A stretch of 32,574 nucleotides of DNA from UBA1822 sp963615055 (GCA_963615055.1 CAVEFO010000017.1:1-32574), one strand, 5' to 3'. Shown: positions 7,450-14,431, numbered from the stretch's first letter. Notes: generated by a model from the letters alone, not told the origin. Translations and numbers: made by a program.

Positions 7450-8397
7450 ATGAAAGAATTTATCATTTCCGAAAAAAATGAAGGGCAGCGGCTCTTGCGG
7501 TTTGCGGAGAAAATGTTGCCGCAGGCGTCGCGGGGATTTTTGTACAAATCGCTGCGCAAGAAGAATATCGATTGTAATGGGAAGAAATGTACGGGCACGG
7601 AAATTTTAGAGGCGGGAGATGCGGTCCGCTTTTGGTTTTCGGAGGAAACGTTTGCCAAGTTTTCTGAGAGCGCGCCGAAAGAGGAGCACGCGACAGACGC
7701 AATTTCGCTTCCCGTTACCATCGTGTATGAAGATGCGGACGTTTTGTTGGCGAAAAAACCGCGGGGGATGCTGACGCAACGGGACGGGTCGGGCGCGTCG
7801 TCTTTGAATGATTGGCTCTTGTTGTATGTCGGTGAGGCGGCGGGCGCGCGACCTTCGGTATGTCATCGGCTGGATCGGAATACGGAGGGGCTCGTTGTCT
7901 GCGGGAAGACGGTGCGGGCGCTTTCGCAAATTTCGGAGTGGATTGCGGAGAGAAAGATTCGAAAACTGTATCGCGCGCTGGTCTTGGGACGAATGGAGGC
8001 GGCCGGGATCATTTCGGCTTGGCTTTTGAAAGATGCGGGCACGAATACGGTCGCGGCGGTGGCGGATGAGACACCGGGGGCGCTGCCGGCAGTGACGAAA
8101 TTTCGACGGCTTTCGGAGACGGCAATCGGCGGCGCCATCGTCACGGAGATCGAGGCAGAGCTTTTGACGGGGCGCGCGCACCAGATTCGCGTGCATATGG
8201 CATCCGTCGGCCATCCGCTTTTGGGCGATAGGAAATACGGTACAAAGGAAAGTATCGCGCTTTCGCGCCGTCTCGGATTTTCGGCGCAGGCGCTGTCGGC
8301 GACACGGCTTGTATTTCCGGAAACGGACGGATGTCCGGCGTCGCTTTCGGGACGGGAATTTTCCATCGAGCCGGATTTTTCCGAATGGCTGAAATAA
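7450..8397 (+). CDS. RluA-family 23S rRNA/tRNA pseudouridine synthase
   Basis: Cytoplasmic enzyme converting specific uridines in RNA to pseudouridine. The 315-residue protein has an N-terminal S4-like RNA-binding region (about 1-65, EGQRLLRFAEKMLP and FLYKSLRKKNI). The catalytic domain contains HRLDRNTEGLVV, with the predicted catalytic Asp142, and later GRAHQIRVHMASVGHPLLGD. These are the RluA/RluC/RluD motifs I, II and III. The S4 domain and length fit the RluC/RluD group rather than the short RluA itself, but the exact target cannot be assigned. The ATG is preceded by GGAGAG. It stands as its own unit between a terminator and the next promoter. Confidence 0.92.
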   Translation: MKEFIISEKNEGQRLLRFAEKMLPQASRGFLYKSLRKKNIDCNGKKCTGTEILEAGDAVRFWFSEETFAKFSESAPKEEHATDAISLPVTIVYEDADVLLAKKPRGMLTQRDGSGASSLNDWLLLYVGEAAGARPSVCHRLDRNTEGLVVCGKTVRALSQISEWIAERKIRKLYRALVLGRMEAAGIISAWLLKDAGTNTVAAVADETPGALPAVTKFRRLSETAIGGAIVTEIEAELLTGRAHQIRVHMASVGHPLLGDRKYGTKESIALSRRLGFSAQALSATRLVFPETDGCPASLSGREFSIEPDFSEWLK

Positions 8398-8430
8398 AGG
8401 GGCGCGTTTTTCTTTTTCTTTTCAAAAATG

Positions 8431-8439
8431 TGGTATAAT
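8431..8439 (+). promoter_or_regulatory. Extended -10 promoter of the exported protein/aminopeptidase operon
   Basis: TG-G-TATAAT, with TATAAT at 8434-8439, is a perfect extended -10 element 57 bp upstream of the next start codon. The T-rich stretch before it has no clear TTGACA-like -35 box, as is common for extended -10 promoters. Confidence 0.7.
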
Positions 8440-8496
8440 GACGTTACAGTAATTTCCGATAAATTTCGGAGAAGTCTTCTGGAAGGGAGAGGTTTC

Positions 8497-8880
8497 ATGA
8501 AGAAAATTTTGATGGCACTCGGGATAGCGGCGGCCGTTTCCGCGGCTTGCGTTTCCGCATCCGCTAAGGAATGGAAATACAGCGATACGCTGACGCTCGA
8601 CATGTCCAGTGTCGAAATCAAAGTCGATACGAATGGGCACGAGATTTGCACGTTTGAGGGTGTGGAGAAGATCCCGAACGGCACGAATAAGTATACCTAT
8701 GTGTATGACGTGACGGCGCGCACAATCCAGATTAAAAATATGGAGCAGAAAACGGATAAGCTCCATTATTCCACGTCTTTCAATCCGCTTCCGATTGATT
8801 CGGCCAATGAGGTCGTCCGCGAACGGGGCGAGATGGCGCAGCGCGTCTACAATATGAAGATGGCGCTGAAGAAAAAATAA
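8497..8880 (+). CDS. Small exported protein of unknown function
   Basis: A 127-residue protein with a clear signal peptide, MKKILMALGIAAAVSAACVS followed by ASAKEW, with probable cleavage after ASA at about residue 23. The mature part (about 104 residues) has beta-strand-like stretches (YSDTLTLDMSSVEIKVDT, NKYTYVYDVTARTIQIKN) and ends in a basic helix with KMALKKK. I do not recognise the family. ATG 8497 is chosen because GGGAGAGG lies just upstream and it begins the signal peptide; an in-frame extension to 8428 has neither. It ends 2 bp before the aminopeptidase start, so the two are likely one operon. Confidence 0.82.
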   Translation: MKKILMALGIAAAVSAACVSASAKEWKYSDTLTLDMSSVEIKVDTNGHEICTFEGVEKIPNGTNKYTYVYDVTARTIQIKNMEQKTDKLHYSTSFNPLPIDSANEVVRERGEMAQRVYNMKMALKKK

Positions 8881-8882
8881 AT

Positions 8883-10169
8883 ATGGCGATGCAGGAAGGG
8901 AACCCGTTTTTCGATATTTCGCGCGACCTTCTCCATTTCATCTCCAAAGCACCGACGCCGTTTCACGCTGCGCAAGCGATGAAAACGGCGTTTGTGTATG
9001 ATGGGGCGACGGAGCTTCGCGAGGAGGATGAATGGGAGATTGCGCCGGGGCATAAATATGTCGTGACGAGAAACGGAAGTGCGCTCGTCGCTTTTGCGGT
9101 GCCCGAAAGCGGTGCTTTGGATTTTCGGATTCTGGCTGCGCACAGTGATTCGCCGACGTTTCGGATCAAAGCGAATCCGGAGCTGCGCGATTCTTTTTAC
9201 GTGCGTCTCAATGTCGAGGGCTACGGCGGGATGCTCATGCACACGTGGCTGGATCGGCCGCTCGGCATCGCGGGGCGCGTCATGGTGCGAGAGGGCGATC
9301 ATGTGGTGCCGCGCCTTATCGCGACGGGGACGCCCCTTTTGCTCATTCCGTCTTTGGCCATTCATATGGATCCGAAAGGAAACGCAGGGCACGCGTGGAA
9401 TGTCGCGAAAGATTTGCTCCCGCTCTACGGCTTGGCGGATGGAAAAATTTCTTTTATGGATGTCATCGCGGCGGAAGCGCGTTGTGCCAAAGAGGATATT
9501 CTGGGGCATGATCTGTCGCTCGTATCTCTCGTGCCGGGAACGATCTGGGGCGCGGAGGATGAATTTGTGAGCACGCCCAGGCTCGATGATTTGCAATGTG
9601 CGTTCGCCGGATTTCGCGGATTCACGATGGGGCAAAAGGAGAAACATATCGCTGTCTTTGCGCTTTTCGATAATGAAGAGGTCGGCAGCCGGACGCGGCA
9701 GGGCGCAGGCTCGGCTTTCCTGTCGGATACGCTGCTTCGGATTGGCGAAGCGCTGGGGAAGACGAGGGGACAGCTTTCGGCGATGCTGGCGAAAAGTTTC
9801 CTTATTTCCGCCGATAATGCACATGCCGTGCATCCGAATCGGCCGGAGGAGGCGGATGCGGTCCATCGCCCGGTTCTAAATGGCGGGATCGTACTGAAAT
9901 TTAATGCGGAGCAGAAATATTGCACGGACGGCTACAGCGCCGCGCATTTCCGTCTGCTTTGCGAAGAGGCGGGTGTGCCGCTCCAAGTGTATACGAATCG
10001 GAGCGATAAGGCGGGCGGCTCGACGCTGGGTAATATCGCGATGACGCACGTCGCGCCCCCGGCGGTCGACATCGGCCTTCCGCAGCTGGCGATGCATTCG
10101 TCCTATGAAACGGCGGGCATCCGCGATACGGCCTATCTCGTGACGGTCGCGGCGAAGTTTTTTGCATAA
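8883..10169 (+). CDS. M18 family aminopeptidase (aspartyl aminopeptidase type)
   Basis: Zinc-dependent cytosolic aminopeptidase of 428 residues, the normal size for M18. Metal-site motifs are all present: AAHSDSP (His87, Asp89), STPRLDDLQ (Asp235), FDNEEVGSRT (Glu265/Glu266), SADNAHAVHPN (Asp311) and AMHSSYETAG (His405). M18 enzymes remove N-terminal residues, often acidic ones, from peptides. Translation begins 2 bp after the small exported protein and there is no strong ribosome binding site, so coupling to the upstream gene is likely. A second ATG at 8889 is an alternative start. The operon ends at the hairpin at 10178-10225. Confidence 0.95.
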   Translation: MAMQEGNPFFDISRDLLHFISKAPTPFHAAQAMKTAFVYDGATELREEDEWEIAPGHKYVVTRNGSALVAFAVPESGALDFRILAAHSDSPTFRIKANPELRDSFYVRLNVEGYGGMLMHTWLDRPLGIAGRVMVREGDHVVPRLIATGTPLLLIPSLAIHMDPKGNAGHAWNVAKDLLPLYGLADGKISFMDVIAAEARCAKEDILGHDLSLVSLVPGTIWGAEDEFVSTPRLDDLQCAFAGFRGFTMGQKEKHIAVFALFDNEEVGSRTRQGAGSAFLSDTLLRIGEALGKTRGQLSAMLAKSFLISADNAHAVHPNRPEEADAVHRPVLNGGIVLKFNAEQKYCTDGYSAAHFRLLCEEAGVPLQVYTNRSDKAGGSTLGNIAMTHVAPPAVDIGLPQLAMHSSYETAGIRDTAYLVTVAAKFFA

Positions 10170-10177
10170 ATAGAAGC

Positions 10178-10225
10178 AATCAAAAAGCGGAGAACTCTTT
10201 TGGTGGAGTTCTCCGCTTTTTGATT
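10178..10225. terminator. Long bidirectional hairpin terminator between convergent genes
   Basis: The arms 10178-10197 and 10206-10225 are perfect 20-bp complements around an 8-base loop. The stem carries AAAAAGCGGAGAAC and the matching GTTCTCCGCTTTTT, giving T-tracts on both strands. It sits between the M18 gene (+) and the membrane-protein gene (-), so it can stop transcription from both sides. Confidence 0.88.
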
Positions 10226-10227
10226 GA

Positions 10228-10464
10228 CTTGAAAGGCTTGTTGCTCGTAAAAAACTTTCGAAAATTTCCGTGTCTGACTTTCGCTCGGCTGATAAAGCTT
10301 GATAGAGCTTGATGAGGGGAAAGGGGTTGTTCCTCTTTTGCAAGCTTTGGCTTTCCGATGGCGCAAAAGTGAATGATCCGAAAGTGTCCATCAAGCCCTT
10401 GCGAGCCTTTGCAAGCCTTTGCAAGCTTTTATATTCGGTTAACGGAAAACGGTCGGCGGAAATC
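10228..10464. repeat. Intergenic element with CTTG-type inverted arms and 7-bp array E
   Basis: The left arm CTTGAAAGGCTTG (from 10228) faces a right region with CCTTTGCAAG repeated in tandem (about 10398-10431). Four heptamers follow: GGTTAAC, GGAAAAC, GGTCGGC and GGAAATC (10437-10464). The middle contains AAGCTTGATAGAGCTTGATGAG. There is no credible gene. A similar arrangement in the opposite orientation is seen at 13084-13311. Confidence 0.6.
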
Positions 10465-10467
10465 GGA

Positions 10468-11427
10468 TCAAAGCAGTTTCAAAAGATCCACAGCCGGCTG
10501 GGCGGGGAGGAAGACGTCGATCGCTTCACTGATGCCTGTCGGCGTAGGTGCCGTGAGCCAGAGGCAGACGGCCGCGAGAATCGTGACGGAGAGGGCGACG
10601 AGATTCATGTGGCCTTTGCCGGAGACTTGGTAGTAGCCGAAGAGGCGGACGGCCAGCGCTGAGAAGAAAGTCAGAATCAAGCCGGAGAAGGAGAAAATGC
10701 CGAAGAGAATATTTCCGGCCAGAAATGCGATGTAGAAGGCCGGCAGATAAATGAAAGGCAGATTTTTGGAAAGAAGGGTTTGCTTCCCGTTTCGCCGCAT
10801 GTCGGTCATCCAATCGGAAAGATCGAGGCCGAAGAACCCGGCCGGCGCAAATGTCGCCAAGATGACGGTATCCCATACGGCAGTGAGGCGATTGCGATTT
10901 TGGCCCAGCCACCAGAAGAAACCGGCAATGAGGAGAATGGCCGTCGCGGCAATCCCGTAGTACCAATTTTCCGGGATCATCATCGTCGCGGCAAAGCAAG
11001 CCGTCGTGATGGCGCCGGCTATAGTGGCGTATGTCGCAAGCGTTTGGAGCGGCATACGGTCTTTGGGATCCATATCCCGATAAATGCGCGCCAAGAGTTC
11101 CGTCATGAAGAAACCGAGGAAGAGCGCGAGGGCTGCGAAAGGATAGACGAAGAGCAGCAAGACGACGAGCACGGCCAAGAGCGCGAGTTTCCATCCTTTG
11201 AAAACGAGAAGATTGCCGTAGCCGATACGGTGATGCTGCGTGTACATCGTGAGGCGCATGAAGACGAGATAGGTCATCATGATCCCGACGATTTCCACGG
11301 GACGTCCGCCCAAATAGAGAAGCGAGGCCAAGATGAGAATGGTCGTATTCGCACCGGTGAAGCGTGATACAATGCCGGAAAAGAATCCGACATTCAGGAA
11401 AGCAATGACAGCACTGACAAGATCCAA
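10468..11427 (-). CDS. Polytopic inner-membrane protein, weakly TauE/SafE-like
   Basis: A 319-residue hydrophobic protein with roughly nine to ten membrane-spanning segments in two halves, separated near residues 190-215 by a charged loop (LSDWMTDMRRNGKQTLLSKN). The opening segment, AFLNVGFFSGIVSRFTGANT then LILASLLYLGGRP, resembles the first repeat of TauE/SafE anion exporters, but the match is loose and the function is unassigned. I place the start at a TTG (11425-11427) because AAAGGAG lies 8 bases before it. A GTG-initiated extension to 11472 has no ribosome binding site and adds a hydrophilic lead. A good promoter precedes it on the minus strand, and it appears to be a single-gene unit. 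Confidence 0.85.
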   Translation of the reverse strand: MDLVSAVIAFLNVGFFSGIVSRFTGANTTILILASLLYLGGRPVEIVGIMMTYLVFMRLTMYTQHHRIGYGNLLVFKGWKLALLAVLVVLLLFVYPFAALALFLGFFMTELLARIYRDMDPKDRMPLQTLATYATIAGAITTACFAATMMIPENWYYGIAATAILLIAGFFWWLGQNRNRLTAVWDTVILATFAPAGFFGLDLSDWMTDMRRNGKQTLLSKNLPFIYLPAFYIAFLAGNILFGIFSFSGLILTFFSALAVRLFGYYQVSGKGHMNLVALSVTILAAVCLWLTAPTPTGISEAIDVFLPAQPAVDLLKLL

Positions 11428-11435
11428 AATTCCAT

Positions 11436-11442
11436 CTCCTTT
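11436..11442 (-). promoter_or_regulatory. Ribosome binding site deciding a TTG start
   Basis: AAAGGAG on the minus strand lies 8 bases ahead of the TTG at 11427-11425. It is the only strong Shine-Dalgarno sequence near the 5' end of the membrane-protein gene and favours the TTG over the upstream GTG. Confidence 0.75.
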
Positions 11443-11499
11443 TTGTTTGCGTGACAGGAAAATTTTCGCCACGATTTTGTATTGTGACTATGTTGCTAT

Positions 11500-11528
11500 A
11501 GTATACAAATATTGCGGCGTGACTGCAA
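11500..11528 (-). promoter_or_regulatory. Sigma-A promoter of the membrane-protein gene
   Basis: On the minus strand, TTGCAG (11528-11523) and TATACT (11505-11500) are separated by exactly 17 bp, about 73 bp upstream of the TTG start. An imperfect dyad, ACTAT/ATAGT, overlaps and follows the -10 box and could be an operator, but this is weak. Confidence 0.78.
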
Positions 11529-11647
11529 GAGGGCATAAAGAACAGAATGGAGAATTGAGGGGCATGGGTGATTTCTGTTTTATTTTTTTACGGCTACGGC
11601 TGACAAAAAAGTTGATTACGGATTCTGCGCTTTTTGCTTTGCATAGG

Positions 11648-11653
11648 TATAAT
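11648..11653 (+). promoter_or_regulatory. -10 box upstream of the double-SIMPL gene
   Basis: A TATAAT hexamer lies 39 bp before the start codon. A -35 match at the right distance is not apparent; TTGATT at 11612 is too far. Transcription from here is plausible. Confidence 0.5.
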
Positions 11654-11692
11654 AGAGACAAGTGAATGGATTTCTTGAAAGGAGAAAAGGAA

Positions 11693-13003
11693 ATGAAAAA
11701 GACGGCGGCTTTGATGTTGGCGGCACTCTTGGTATGCGGCGGTTCGCTTTGTGAGGCGGCGACGCGGGAGATTGTCGTGTCCGGCAAGGGGGAAGTCTCG
11801 GCAGCGGCGGATTGTTTTTCGTTTTATGCGGAGATTATTTCGCACGGTAAGAGCGAGGAAGACGCGGCGGCGGAGAATGCGGCGCGGATGAAAAGAGTGC
11901 GGACGGCGCTCATCGCGGCCGGCGCGGAGGCATCTCGGCTTGCGACGGAAAGTTTCTCTGTTTCCCCGGAATACAAAAGTGACGACAAAGGAAATCGGAA
12001 GCTCATCGGGTACATCGCGGAGAGTTCGCTTGACGTCACGGTACTCGATTTGGCGCGGGCCGGCGCGGTCGTGGATGCGGCGACGCGAAACGGGGCGGAT
12101 CGGGTCGCGGGGATTCGTTTCTTGACGGAGAATCGGACGCCGTATGAGGATGAAGCGTATCGGGCAGCGGCGGCGGACGCAAGCGAAAAAGCGACGGCGG
12201 CGGCCGAGCAGCTCGGACTGTCCAAGGGGATGGTGCTGGCGGCGGAGGACGCGTCCGATGTGAGCCCTCGCTTTCATGCGGTGATGCTGGCGCGGGCGGC
12301 GAATGCGGAAGCGGATACGGCGACGCAGATGTTGGCGGGCGAGGAGCGCGTCTCGGCCGGACTTTCGGTGACGTACGGCGTGCCGGATGCGGACACGGTG
12401 CGAAAAATTTCGGCGGAGGGCGTCGGCACGGTGACGGAAACGGCGGATACGGCCGTGCTTTCTATTGTGACGGAGGGAGAAGCGGAGACGGCGTCGAAAG
12501 CGTCGGCTGCCAATGCGGCGCGCGCCGAGCGGGTGTTGTCGGCTTTGTCGGCGGCAGGCGTCCCGCAAAATCGCATTTCGACGGCGGGGTACTCTTTGTA
12601 TCAATCCAGTGGGAAGAAAAAAGGATATACGGTAAGAAATACGCTTCGCGTCCGGTTGTCGGATATTTCGCGCGCGGGGGCTGTGGCGGATGCAGCGATT
12701 AAAGCGGGCGCGACATCGGTCGATGGTGTGGAATTTTCGTATTCCGAAGCGGCGAAATTCCGGGCACAATCGGTGTCCCGTGCGGTCGCGGCAGCCAAGA
12801 AACGCGCGGAAGTCATTGCGGCCGGTCTCGGCTGCACGCTGGGTGAGGTGCGCTCTGTCACGATTACGGAAACGGGAACGAATGATTACGGCGGCGCTCT
12901 CTATAAAGCGATGGGCACCGACGGCAGCGCGGCCGTGACGGAAATCACGCCGCCGCGGCAGGAAATCACGAGCCGGGTCATCGTGGAATTTGGGATTTTG
13001 TGA
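11693..13003 (+). CDS. Exported protein with two tandem SIMPL (DUF541) domains
   Basis: A 436-residue protein with a signal peptide (KKTAALMLAALLVCGG then SLCEA) and two successive SIMPL/DUF541 units, about residues 24-225 and 228-436. Each begins with the family pattern: REIVVSGKGEVSAAADCFSF in the first and VRKISAEGVGTVTETADTAV in the second. Each continues with a helix rich in A-E-N-A-A-R, a G-Y strand segment (GYIAESSLDVTV, GYTVRNTLRVRL), and a terminal helix followed by a P-rich or E-rich strand. Most SIMPL proteins (for example E. coli YggE and the BP26 type) have one such domain of about 230 residues, so this one is a fused duplication. Location should be periplasmic or surface. AAAGGAG and AAGG precede the ATG. 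Confidence 0.88.
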   Translation: MKKTAALMLAALLVCGGSLCEAATREIVVSGKGEVSAAADCFSFYAEIISHGKSEEDAAAENAARMKRVRTALIAAGAEASRLATESFSVSPEYKSDDKGNRKLIGYIAESSLDVTVLDLARAGAVVDAATRNGADRVAGIRFLTENRTPYEDEAYRAAAADASEKATAAAEQLGLSKGMVLAAEDASDVSPRFHAVMLARAANAEADTATQMLAGEERVSAGLSVTYGVPDADTVRKISAEGVGTVTETADTAVLSIVTEGEAETASKASAANAARAERVLSALSAAGVPQNRISTAGYSLYQSSGKKKGYTVRNTLRVRLSDISRAGAVADAAIKAGATSVDGVEFSYSEAAKFRAQSVSRAVAAAKKRAEVIAAGLGCTLGEVRSVTITETGTNDYGGALYKAMGTDGSAAVTEITPPRQEITSRVIVEFGIL

Positions 13004-13083
13004 GAATCGTTGGCCCTGGGCTATTATCCGCATGACCGTGAACCGTGCGTGAGCAACTTGGAAATGCAAGAGATGTGAGAAAC

Positions 13084-13132
13084 GGTAAACGGTAAACGGT
13101 AAACGGTAAACGGTAAACGGAAGGCGGATTAC
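13084..13132. repeat. 7-bp tandem repeat array F
   Basis: Five identical GGTAAAC units (13084-13118) are followed by GGAAGGC and GGATTAC, then GGG. This is the cleanest array in the window. Just upstream at about 13031-13047 two units of the same kind occur on the opposite strand (GGTTCAC, GGTCATG). Confidence 0.88.
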
Positions 13133-13311
13133 GGGCTTGAAAGGGCTTGAAAGGGAGTTCGATGCTTTTGGTCTTTTCCGAAAGAGAAGTGCGGGAAAGT
13201 TTGGAAATGGATAGAGTCGCAAACCGTCAAACTTTTTCAAGCCGTGAGATAGGGCGGAGAAGGAGAAATGATGAGAAGTTTTTGCACCACGATTTCAAGC
13301 TTTTCAAGCCC
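13133..13311. repeat. Intergenic element with GGGCTTGAAA-type inverted arms
   Basis: GGGCTTGAAAGGGCTTGAAA (13133-13152) is answered by TTTCAAGCTTTTCAAGCCC (13293-13311), a near-perfect inverted repeat about 140 bp apart and adjacent to array F. No convincing gene is present in 13004-13375; an open frame from about 13147 to 13422 lacks a ribosome binding site and runs into the tRNA gene. Related arms lie at 10228-10431. The element may be a decayed non-autonomous repeat. Confidence 0.55.
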
Positions 13312-13375
13312 GGCGTGCGAATGCGGAAAGTGGAACATGAGGAAAAAGCGGCTGAAAAATTTTTCATTTCACCTC

Positions 13376-13404
13376 TTGCCAAAAAAAGTTTCCTCTGGTA
13401 TAAT
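13376..13404 (+). promoter_or_regulatory. Strong promoter of the tRNA cluster
   Basis: TTGCCA (13376-13381) and TATAAT (13399-13404) are 17 bp apart, and TG-G precedes the -10 box, making it also an extended -10 promoter. The first tRNA begins 12 bp downstream. Confidence 0.85.
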
Positions 13405-13416
13405 GCCCTCATCCGT

Positions 13417-13492
13417 TCCTGAATAGCTCAGTTGGTAGAGCAATCGGCTGTTAACCGATCGGTCGTAGGTTCGAGTCCTACTTCAGGAGCCA
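13417..13492 (+). tRNA. tRNA-Asn (anticodon GTT)
   Basis: A 76-nt cloverleaf. Acceptor arms TCCTGAA and TTCAGGA pair fully, the anticodon stem ATCGG/CCGAT encloses loop CT-GTT-AA (anticodon at 13450-13452), the T-arm has GGTTCGAGTCC, and CCA is encoded at 13490-13492. First gene of a three-tRNA transcript. Confidence 0.97.
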
Positions 13493-13494
13493 TT

Positions 13495-13569
13495 GGCCTG
13501 TTCGTCAAGTGGTTAAGACACCGCCCTTTCACGGCGGGTTCGGGGGTTCGAATCCCCCACAGGTCACCA
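13495..13569 (+). tRNA. tRNA-Glu (anticodon TTC)
   Basis: A 75-nt cloverleaf. The acceptor GGCCTGT pairs with ACAGGTC with one G-T wobble, the anticodon stem CCGCC/GGCGG encloses TTC (13528-13530), the T-arm has GGTTCGAATCC, and CCA is encoded. It begins 2 bp after tRNA-Asn, so the two are co-transcribed. Confidence 0.97.
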
Positions 13570-13570
13570 T

Positions 13571-13646
13571 GGGCGATTAGCTCAGCCGGGAGAGCGCTTG
13601 CCTTACAAGCAAGATGTCAGCAGTTCGATCCTGTTATCGCCCACCA
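13571..13646 (+). tRNA. tRNA-Val (anticodon TAC)
   Basis: A 76-nt cloverleaf. The acceptor GGGCGAT pairs with ATCGCCC, the anticodon stem CTTGC/GCAAG encloses CT-TAC-AA (anticodon 13604-13606), the T-loop sequence is GTTCGATCC, and CCA is encoded. Only one base separates it from tRNA-Glu. Confidence 0.97.
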
Positions 13647-13657
13647 CGGATAAAAGG

Positions 13658-13694
13658 AAACCTCCGATGTCGGGAAACCGAGTCGGAGGTTTTT
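13658..13694 (+). terminator. Terminator of the tRNA cluster
   Basis: AAACCTCCGA (13658-13667) pairs with TCGGAGGTTT (13683-13692), with an inner TCGG-GAAA-CCGA hairpin carrying a GAAA tetraloop. A T-tract ends at 13694. It lies 11 bp after tRNA-Val. Confidence 0.9.
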
Positions 13695-13720
13695 GTGTAT
13701 CAAAAGCGGACGGGGAGTCC

Positions 13721-13762
13721 GTTGTCCGTCATCCGTTATCCGTTATCCGTTATCCGTTATCC
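13721..13762. repeat. 7-bp tandem repeat array G (inverted orientation)
   Basis: Units on the + strand are GTTGTCC, GTCATCC and four GTTATCC. On the other strand they read GGATAAC (four times), GGATGAC and GGACAAC, which fit the same family as the other arrays; GGATGAC also occurs in array B. So this array has the opposite orientation to its neighbours. Confidence 0.85.
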
Positions 13763-13801
13763 GATTTTCACATTCCGTGTTGCGCGAAAGTCGTCAAGTA
13801 C

Positions 13802-13870
13802 GGTCTACGGTTCACGGTTTACGGTTCACGGTTTACGGTCTACGGTCTACGGTCTACGGCCTACGGTGAC
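13802..13870. repeat. 7-bp tandem repeat array H
   Basis: Units are GGTCTAC, GGTTCAC, GGTTTAC, GGTTCAC, GGTTTAC, GGTCTAC three times, and GGCCTAC, then a partial GGTGAC. Two sub-variants alternate and then one is amplified, which suggests slippage within the array. It lies in gene-free DNA between the tRNA terminator and the hairpin at 13904. Confidence 0.88.
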
Positions 13871-13903
13871 GCGGACATCACCGCTATGTGACGCATCAAG
13901 CTT

Positions 13904-13961
13904 AAAACAAAAGGAGTTGCGAGAAAATGTGAGATCATTTTTTCGCAACTCCTTTTGTTTT
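13904..13961. terminator. Long bidirectional hairpin terminator before ridA
   Basis: The 19-bp arms 13904-13922 and 13943-13961 are perfect complements (containing AAAAGGAGTTGCGA), and the stem continues inward with AAAATG/CATTTT around a 6-base loop. A- and T-tracts flank both sides, so it can act for the + strand and for ridA on the - strand. Its core sequence recurs in the terminator at 32421. Confidence 0.85.
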
Positions 13962-13968
13962 TGAAATT

Positions 13969-14343
13969 TCACTCCACCACGGCGATGCTTTCGATTTCGC
14001 AAAGACCGCCGGCGGGGAGGGCTTTGACGGCGAAGCAGCTGCGCGCGGGCTTGCCGATGAAATGTTTCGCGTAGACTTCGTTGAAGGCGGCGAAGTCGGC
14101 CATGTCCGTCAGGAAACAAGTGGTCTTGACGACATTTTGCATGGACAGGCCGGCGGCGGCGAGGACGGCTTCGATGTTGCGGCAGGCTTGTTCCGCTTGC
14201 TCGGCGACGGTTGCGCCTTCGATTTTGCTGCTTTCGGGATGGATGCCGAGCTGGCCGGAGAGGTAGAGAAATTCACCGGCGCGAATGGCTTGGGAGTAGG
14301 GGCCGATGGCGGCCGGAGCGTGTTCGGAATGAATGGGTTTCAT
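13969..14343 (-). CDS. ridA: RidA family enamine/imine deaminase
   Basis: Cytosolic trimeric enzyme that hydrolyses reactive 2-aminoacrylate and related imines made by PLP enzymes. The 124-residue length is typical. Family features are AIGPYSQAI near the N-terminus, GEFLYLSGQLG, NIEAVLAAAGLS, VVKTTCFLTDMADFAAFNEVY, and PARSCFAVKALP with the active-site Arg101. CEIESIAV carries Glu116, 15 residues later, as in the E. coli protein. AAAGGAGG (14356-14349) stands 5 bases before the ATG. It is transcribed away from the adhesin operon and ends at the hairpin 13904-13961. Confidence 0.95.
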   Translation of the reverse strand: MKPIHSEHAPAAIGPYSQAIRAGEFLYLSGQLGIHPESSKIEGATVAEQAEQACRNIEAVLAAAGLSMQNVVKTTCFLTDMADFAAFNEVYAKHFIGKPARSCFAVKALPAGGLCEIESIAVVE

Positions 14344-14384
14344 AAAATCCTCCTTTGAAAAATTTTTTTGGAAATATTGTTGTC

Positions 14385-14413
14385 AGTATACGGTATTTTT
14401 GCTTTTTTGTCAT
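14385..14413 (-). promoter_or_regulatory. ridA: ridA promoter
   Basis: On the minus strand, ATGACA (14413-14408) and TATACT (14390-14385) are separated by 17 bp, about 42 bp before the start codon. Its -35 box is only 12 bp from the -10 box of the divergent adhesin promoter, so the two polymerase footprints overlap. Confidence 0.75.
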
Positions 14414-14422
14414 GCCTTCCCG

Positions 14423-14431
14423 TGCTATAAT
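14423..14431 (+). promoter_or_regulatory. Extended -10 promoter of the adhesin/TpsB operon
   Basis: TG-C-TATAAT (TATAAT at 14426-14431) is an extended -10 element. The -35 position is a run of T without a good match. A second TATAAT occurs at 14442-14447. The leader to the start codon at 14508 is about 70 bases and A/T-rich. Confidence 0.65.

Noticed and set aside
13147..13422. Possible 91-residue protein.
   Set aside because: No recognisable family, it crosses an inverted repeat and ends inside the tRNA-Asn gene.
13084..13864. CRISPR array.
   Set aside because: Repeats are 7 bp, contiguous, without unique spacers, and there are no cas genes.
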